From contig JAVSML010024265.1 of NCBI GenBank assembly GCA_038503035.1, positions 62,001-126,000 on the forward strand: a stretch of 64,000 nt of DNA. The letters run 5' to 3'. Below are positions 58,573 through 64,000 of this stretch, in pieces; the first letter of the stretch is position 1, and every line of letters starts with the position of its first letter. The notes under the pieces are model-generated. The model did no database searches. It saw nothing but the letters and a program-made list of their open reading frames with translations, and was not told the DNA's origin. A program made the translations under genes and the position numbers. This DNA is from Crocodylus rhombifer (taxonomy: Eukaryota; Chordata; Crocodylia; Crocodylidae).

Positions 58573-60025
58573 TTGTTATATTCCTCGCTAGTCAACTGTC
58601 CAAACTTCCACTTCATATAAGCTTCCTTTTTGTGTTAAAAGCTCTTCAAAAAGTTATCGGCTAAGCCAAACTGGTCACCTACCGTATTTGCTTTTCTCCT
58701 TGTACATCAGAATGGTTTGTTCCTGCATCCTTAGTAAGGTTTCTTTAAAATACAGCCAGCTCTCCTGGACTCCTTTCCCCCTCAGACTGGCCTCCTTGGG
58801 GATCCTGTCCATCAGCTGAAGGAGTCAGAGTCTACTTTTCTGAAGTCCAGGGTCCATACTCTGCTGTTCTCCTTTCTTCCTTTTCTCAGGATCCTGATCT
58901 CGATCATCTTGTCAGGTCAGATCAGCCCCAAAGTTACTGTGACTGCTGGTGTATCTTAGATGCTGAACAACCCTCCTAGGTTAGTTAAGTTGCTTTGCAT
59001 CATTGGTGATTCCTTGAGCAAAGTCACCTGGCAGCTCCCATCTCTTCAGGTATGGATGGCCATTGGCTCACAGGGAGCTCATCCGCCCTTTGACAGGTCT
59101 TGTGTTTAGTCCTGCTGGGTGTCCACACACCCTCCTCCCCCAGGCTAGCTCAGGTGGGGGCACCAGTTTAGTTACTGACAACCCAACCATGGAACAGACT
59201 GTACTGGTTTGCATGGCACCAGACAGCAGACCAAGGTTAGCGGGGAGACATCTTGTGGTCACTGCTGCCCAAGATGCCATCCACTTCTACACCCCCATCA
59301 ATTCTTCCCTGTTTATGAGCCGCAGGTCAAAAAGAGCAAGGTCCCTAGTTGGGCTCTCCAATCCTTGCACCAGGAAGTCATCTCCAATACTCTCCAAAAA
59401 TTTCCTAGATTGCTTGTGCACTGCTGTATGATCCCGCCTCCCCAGCAGATGTCAGGGTGATTGAAGTCCCCCGTGAGAACCAGGGCCTGTGATCAAGAAA
59501 CTTCCACTAGTTGTCTAAAGAAAGCCTCATCTACCTCATCTTCCTGGTCTGGTGGTCTGTAGCAGACACCCACCACAACATCACCCTCTAACCTTAATCC
59601 ATAGACTTTCAACAGGCCTATCTCCAGTTCCATACTGGAGCAATCATACAGCTCTTCTACATACAGAGCAACTCTTCCTCCTCTTCTCCCCTGCCTCTCC
59701 TTTCTGAACAGTTTGTACCCATCCATGACAGTGCTCCAGTCATGCAAGCTATCCCACCAAGTCTCTGTTATTCCAATCACATCATAGTTCCTTGTCTGTA
59801 TGAGGACTCCAGTTCTTCCTGCTCGTTTCCCAGGCTCTATGCATTCATGTATAGACACCTGAGGTAACTAGCCCATTGCCCTACTTTTTCCCTGTTGCCC
59901 CCTCCTCCTTGTGTTTCCTCCAAGTCTTCCACTTCCCCACTTACCTCAGGGCTTTGCTCTCCATCCCCTGGCAAACCTAGTTTAAAGCCCTCTTCACTAA
60001 GTTAGCGAGCCTGTCTGAGAAGCCA
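58571..60025 (-). mobile_element. Old CR1 LINE, endonuclease domain
   Basis: The minus frame at 59493-59858 encodes the N-terminal AP-like endonuclease of CR1 ORF2: NYDVIGITETWWDSLHDWS (the glutamate of TETWW is catalytic), GYKLFRKERQGRRGGRVALY, then GDVVVGVCYRPPDQEDEVDE and FFRQLVEV. It continues at 59436-59490 as ALVLTGDFNHPDICWGG, the GDFN active-site motif, after a stop at about 59490. The upstream part to about 60025 (CTAGTTTAAAGCCCTCTTC) matches CR1 5' ORF2/leader phrases. Together with 57717-57796, 56358-57078 and 53218-53588 this forms one minus-strand LINE of about 2.6 kb scattered over 6.8 kb. Confidence 0.9.
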
Positions 60026-60029
60026 GGAA

Positions 60030-60345
60030 CAACATAAAGAGGACTGGGGAGGAAGCTTTAGATTGGGGGGCAGTTGGGACAGGGAATGTGAGGAAAAGGA
60101 GACTGGAGGTTATTTGGGGAGAAAGGCAGATTGGATAAGGAGCTGGGAGGGGAAGAAATAATCAGAACAAGGAGACTGGGGACAAAAATGAAGGAAATCT
60201 GAGACTAGCTCAAGAAAAAGAATGGGATTAGGATAATAGGAAAGCTACAGATTAGAAAATGACTATGTGAGGATACTGGGTGAGGAGCCAAAGGAACATA
60301 CAGAAGGAGGACAGGGACACATAGGATGAGAGTAAGGGTGGTTTA
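60030..60345. repeat. Purine-rich (G/A) tract
   Basis: About 315 bp in which the plus strand is strongly enriched in A and G, with recurring words such as GGGGA, GGAGACTGG, AAGGAG and GAGGA. GGAGACTGGGG/GGAGACTGGAGG-like units recur near 60040, 60095 and 60170, suggesting an old, eroded purine repeat. Confidence 0.5.
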
Positions 60346-60349
60346 ATAG

Positions 60350-60545
60350 TATCAGAGTCATAGAAAAGTAGGGCTGAAAGGGACCTCCAGACGTCATCTG
60401 ATCCAACCTCCTGCATGAGACAGGATCATCCCTATCCCAACCATCCCATAGAAATGCATTGTCTAACTTATTAGTAAAACTACACAGTCAACCCTGACAC
60501 AACCTTCCTCAATTACCTGCCACAGGTAGTTGAGGAAGAAAAGGC
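60350..60545 (-). mobile_element. CR1 3' tail
   Basis: GTCATAGAAAAGTAGGGCTG, AAAGGGACCTCCAGACGTCA and CTGATCCAACCTCCTGC are the antisense CR1 3' UTR start, parallel to CATAGACATTAGGGCTGCAA at 54219. The copy fades by about 60545, so only the 3' UTR and possibly the last codons remain. Confidence 0.78.
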
Positions 60546-61611
60546 AAAAATGACTGTACATTAAAGGAGGCTTCACTTCAGAACTCAAGTTTTTGCACTG
60601 CTCCCAGCAAATATTTGTGAAACCCAGTGGAAATGTGTCTTATATCCATCTAAAGTTGGAGATACAAAAGTTAGCCTGCACAGAGTATGACAGCCTATGG
60701 TGTAAAGTCCTGCATTGTCTCAAGTGTTGGAGGTCTCTAGTGGACCTCCTGCTGAGCCATGGGTATCTCATAATTACATTGCCACATAAAGACATTTTTT
60801 TTCATTTTCTTTTATTTGGTTTTCTATTCAGTGTTTTTCTATTTGGTTTTCTTTAAAAACCCTAGAACATGAAACATAAAACCCCACATTTCAATAGCAA
60901 TGTTGAGGTAACAAAATCAAGCATCCCAGATTTTGGAAATGCCATATTAAGGTTGCCTTTTCAACAACTAATGCAGCCTAGCTGGAGCTGTACGATACAG
61001 ATGGTAGCATAATGCTGACAAACGTTAGGACTAAATTAAGGCATGAGCTATACTTTAAATATCTTGTTTGTGTCCAATATGTATATGGATAAAATATTCC
61101 AAATGCATAATTTCAAAATGTCAAAACTACCAAGAAATGTTATTCAAACTTGGTCTGTCACACTCATTGCAAGTTAAGATTCACCCAGTTTGAAAAAGCG
61201 TGTGTGTGTCTGCACATGCGCAGACACACACCACTAAAAGAAGGCTGAGGTTGCAAAGTCAAGCACTCCAAATTTGAAAAATGCCTTAATTAAGGTAGCT
61301 GTGCAATCTTAATTTGGCCTCCTTGCATGTATAAGTTTTTAATGCCATGATTTCATACAATTTTTTTTCCACAGGTGCTAACTTGTGAGCATTTGGAGCA
61401 TACGAGTAACTGTCTCCCTGTTCTTACCTTTAGCACTCTGCACTTCAGAAAAGTACAGCAGACTTTGAGTATGTGCAAACTGTGGTGAGATTTCTTTAAA
61501 AGCTTCTAAATTAGTAAGATTTGGTCAAGAGACCAAAAAAACAGGCACACCCCTGTCACTTGGGTGACTTGCCCTGCCAAATTTCTGATCCCTATTGAAC
61601 AGCATGCTGTC
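60546..61611. other. AT-rich DNA with two diverged direct repeats
   Basis: The segment at about 60901-60980 (TTGAGGTAACAAAATCAAGC, CCATATTAAGGTTGCC) and that at about 61247-61320 (CTGAGGTTGCAAAGTCAAGC, CCTTAATTAAGGTAGC) are diverged direct copies about 345 bp apart. They probably belong to an unidentified dispersed repeat family. Confidence 0.45.
61202..61231. repeat. 12-bp-arm GT/CA hairpin
   Basis: GTGTGTGTCTGC, loop ACATGC, then GCAGACACACAC. Mostly alternating purine-pyrimidine, between the two diverged repeats. Confidence 0.9.
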
Positions 61612-62126
61612 TCTAGAGCTGTGCTTCCCAAACTATTCCTCAGAATGACCCATTTTCTCAGCATGGCCCCTCACTCCCAACTCACAGCCCACACCTCCCC
61701 CAGGGGCCTTTCACTCCCAACCCACAGCCCCTCACTCCCAATCCACCCAGTCTCCCCAGGTGTCCAAGGACCAGAGCCCACAGCACCCTTCCCCGCCAAC
61801 CCCAGCAGTGCCTGAGCCCTGGCTGCCACCCGCAGGAAGCAGAAGCTGCTGATGCCAGAGCATGGAGCCCAGCTTCTCACCCCCCTGCCCCTGTCCCCTC
61901 CCCTGTGGGCAGCATGACCAGACCAGAGCCTGTGTTGGGGGTGGGAGGATAAAGGCTACCCACTGTGGGCTTGGGGATCCCTGCCTTGCTGCCCTTCCCC
62001 CAAGCCTCTGCAACCCAATGAGCGGGACCTGATGCAGGAGAGAGCACCATGACACAACTCCATCCCTTGATGATGCAACCATGTTTGGGGTTGCAGCCCA
62101 CAATTTGGGAGCAGTTGCTCTAGAGC
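61612..62126. mobile_element. 499-bp hAT-type element with perfect 8-bp TSD
   Basis: The element (61620-62118) begins TGTGCTTCCCAAACTATT and ends AATTTGGGAGCAGTTGC, inverted around the core CTTCCCAAA/TTTGGGAGC. TCTAGAGC flanks it on both sides (61612-61619 and 62119-62126). Just inside the right end GGGGTTGCAGCCCACAATT fits hAT elements with a GGGTCGC-type subterminal phrase. The GC-rich interior includes short direct repeats (CACTCCCAACTCACAGCCC, three variants near 61670-61745). No transposase; minus frames up to 133 codons are chance. Confidence 0.83.
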
Positions 62127-62789
62127 TTGTCAATGTAGAGGTTGTAAAATTTCTTTTAACGTGACAAAAAGTTTCTAAATTATTCCCTAATCATTAATTC
62201 TGCATTAATGTGAGAGCTTTTTTCATGGAATTTCCTTTTTGATTTCACAAAATGAAAGGGTGTGCACACACACATGCGCACAATTAAAAAAAAAAACCCT
62301 AATGTGCTTCTAAGTTCCTTGACCTAGAATTATTTGGCTTGATATCTCTAAGGTTGTGTACAGATGTTCAAAAACCTGAGGCAGAATCAAACTAAGTGAT
62401 GCAGTTTTCTTAAGTGTCCTGTAAGTTTAGATAGGTAGCGAACAGTATACACGTTTTCCCTTTAGGAGAGGAGGGGTGTGCACAGGCTGCCTGCACTGAC
62501 CAAGGCTTGCAGGTTGGGGGTGCACCTGCAGGCCTCCCAGGATGCCCCACAGGCTCCATGGGCTGCTAGAGACTACTGAGCACAGGGCTGAGCACCCAGG
62601 CCACTACTGATTGGCTGCTGGGCTTGGGCACACATGCCCCCAATCCCCTGCAATGTCACCCGCCCCCATGTCCAGCACTGGGCTTCCAGAAAAGTCTCAG
62701 AGTGAGCACCCTCCATTGTGAATTGTATATCTGTGTCCCAGGCTGCCCACACCCTGCCACGGCATCCCTCCACCTGCACCCAAACATGG
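62127..62789. other. Unannotated DNA, possible left flank of a Harbinger-like element
   Basis: AT-rich until about 62450, then abruptly GC-rich. The GC-rich part continues into the transposase remnant and may be its 5' portion. An A run lies at 62286-62297. No terminal inverted repeat was identified. Confidence 0.35.
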
Positions 62790-63510
62790 ATAACCAGGAC
62801 CTGCAGTGTGTCTAGCTTGTCACCCTGTGATTCTCGCTGGAGGCCATATGCTCCTACCTAGACATGATGGAGCAGTTGGTAGTCATGGTTCATGGCTTCA
62901 TGCTGCTGAGCCAGCAGTCGGACATCCCATGCAGGGCCTGCTATCACCCTCTGTGCCTGTCAAGCATCCTGGACTTGGCCACCAACTCTCACATTGCCAA
63001 CAAGGATGAGGCCACCCAGGACGCCATGGATGTCAGGGTGCTCTCCAGACCATCAAGCACCAGTTCTAAGCCCATGCCACCAGCAGGAACTGGTGGGAGA
63101 GGAATGTCCTGGACACCTGGGATAACAAACAGTGGGTCTGGACCTTCCACACACGCCAAGCCACCTTCAGTGCATAGATTGGGCATAGCAGGTTGTGCAT
63201 ATGCAACACAAAGATGCAGGGGAAAGCAAGCCTCCCCACTGATGTTGGGGGCACTGGCCTCACACAGAAGTCTGGATCCATGAAGCCCTGGCCAACTACC
63301 TTCTCATCGTAGAGGACCAGGAGCTTTCCCCAGAGGAGAAGGGCTGGAAGGCTCTGAGTGCCCATACCCTGGCACTGGCCCATGGCCCAGGGTCTGCTGG
63401 CCCTGCATCCTGGGCAGCACTGCACACAACCCAGGCTGCCTGGACACCATTCCCCCTCCCCTCTCCCTCTGCCCTGCCAACTCCTTCCAGAGGCAGACGG
63501 CGGAAATGAG
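62790..63510 (+). pseudogene. PIF/Harbinger-type transposase remnant (HARBI1-like)
   Basis: In the frame around 63085-63174 the plus strand reads RNWWERNVLDTWDNKQWVW then TFHTRQATFSA before a TAG (63175). This matches the N-terminal RxWWERxVLxTWDxxQWxxxFRMxxxTF signature I know from vertebrate PIF/Harbinger transposases. A TAA stands 15 bp upstream (63067). The preceding frame (LEAICSYLDMMEQLV, then HGFMLLSQQ) may be the N-terminus after a frameshift. The frame at about 63260-63480 (EALANYLLIVEDQELSPEE) may be the C-terminal tail; if so, the DDE catalytic core between is deleted. It cannot encode a working enzyme. Confidence 0.55.
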
Positions 63511-63567
63511 ACCTAAGGAAGACATGCCTCAGTTTACAAAGTTGCAGTTGCCAAGCTTCTCATTTTT

Positions 63568-63578
63568 AATAAATAAAA
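63568..63578 (+). terminator. Poly(A) signal AATAAATAAAA
   Basis: Overlapping AATAAA and ATAAAA hexamers lie about 60 bp after the putative transposase remnant's end, in the place a 3' end signal would be expected. Weak evidence alone. Confidence 0.3.
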
Positions 63579-64000
63579 CAGGTTGAATGTTGCCCACAGC
63601 AGAACTTGGTTCCTCTTCCCATTGACACAAACCAGCAAACCTTTGGAGAGGACAAGGGTGGGGGAGGTGTGTAAAAGGGGTGAAATATCCTGAAAGGGTC
63701 AGTAAGGACAGGGAAAGGGGAGGTGATTAGAGGCAGAGGGGATGCCACAGGTGCTAAACTCAACACACACAAAACCTTGGAGGGGAGACATGATGCACAA
63801 ATTCCCAGGTTCTGGTGTGAAAACCAGGGACTTATTTGTGTAGGAGCTGGACAGGTGGGTGATCCTGGACCCACTGTCCATCTGAGAGGGGTGTGGGTCA
63901 TAAGTGGGAGTGAAGGGGGGAGCTGGCTGTGGGGTTGGGAAGCATCACCACTGTGGAAGCTGTGGACTCCTGGCTCTCCCTCATGGGCCCCCTCATCCCC
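63579..64000. other. Unannotated right edge
   Basis: GC-rich sequence with a 111-codon minus frame (63566-63901) rich in P and S. Harbinger elements often carry a second, convergent gene for a Myb-like protein. This could be its remnant, but no Myb/SANT motif is visible. Confidence 0.25.

Noticed and set aside
59493..59858. A 121-codon minus frame with a clear endonuclease domain, as a possible host gene
   Set aside because: Its neighbours and motifs place it in the CR1 ORF2, interrupted by a stop near 59490 and by later insertions.
1..64000. tRNA or rRNA genes
   Set aside because: No B-box-like GGTTCGANTCC with a matching acceptor fold and no rRNA core words were seen by eye. A covariance-model scan would be decisive.

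Overview
This window looks like non-genic DNA from a reptile nuclear genome, most likely a crocodilian; a turtle or other sauropsid cannot be excluded. The main evidence is many CR1 LINE copies of different ages, together with numerous short non-autonomous hAT-, Tigger- and foldback-type DNA transposons and diverged short palindromic repeats. I found no convincing host protein-coding exon, tRNA, rRNA, CRISPR array or prokaryotic signal. Open frames of 60-190 codons are chance frames, repeat remnants, or mirrored frames inside inverted-repeat transposons.

Layout. 0-13 kb: an LTR/promoter-like minus-strand segment at the left edge, then mostly unique AT-rich DNA with small hAT elements (5.9, 7.8 and 11.3 kb), an AAGTCAATGGG-type palindrome at 4.1 kb and a degraded LINE frame near 12.1 kb. 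13-17 kb: a foldback MITE split by a CR1 3' end, a TATA-bearing LTR-like segment, and a 634-bp almost fully palindromic hAT element. 17-28.5 kb: CR1 tails, a dispersed repeat present in both orientations, and one CR1 inserted within another (26.85-28.48 kb). 28.5-38 kb: long unannotated stretches with a MITE candidate and a perfect 41-bp tandem duplication. 38-42.5 kb: a very old CR1/L3-like LINE whose 5' part appears inverted, a 1.1-kb Tigger-like foldback and a hairpin-bearing MITE. 42.5-53 kb: sparse; small hAT elements, a G-rich foldback and unannotated DNA. 53.2-60 kb: an old minus-strand CR1 holding four insertions (an LTR element that itself carries a younger CR1, a TIR/hairpin MITE, and a Tigger-like element). 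60-64 kb: a purine-rich tract, another CR1 tail, a hAT element and a decayed PIF/Harbinger-type transposase remnant at the right edge.

The sequence works as a record of transposition. Target-site duplications and interrupted open frames give relative ages: old CR1 first, then LTR, then young CR1. No element looks able to move by itself: every LINE is 5'-truncated and frame-broken, and the DNA transposons lack a transposase or keep only a broken one. I found no new biological system that I could support. The most informative items are the multi-layer nest at 53-60 kb, the apparent 5' inversion in a CR1/L3-like LINE at 39.95 kb, and the long foldback elements.
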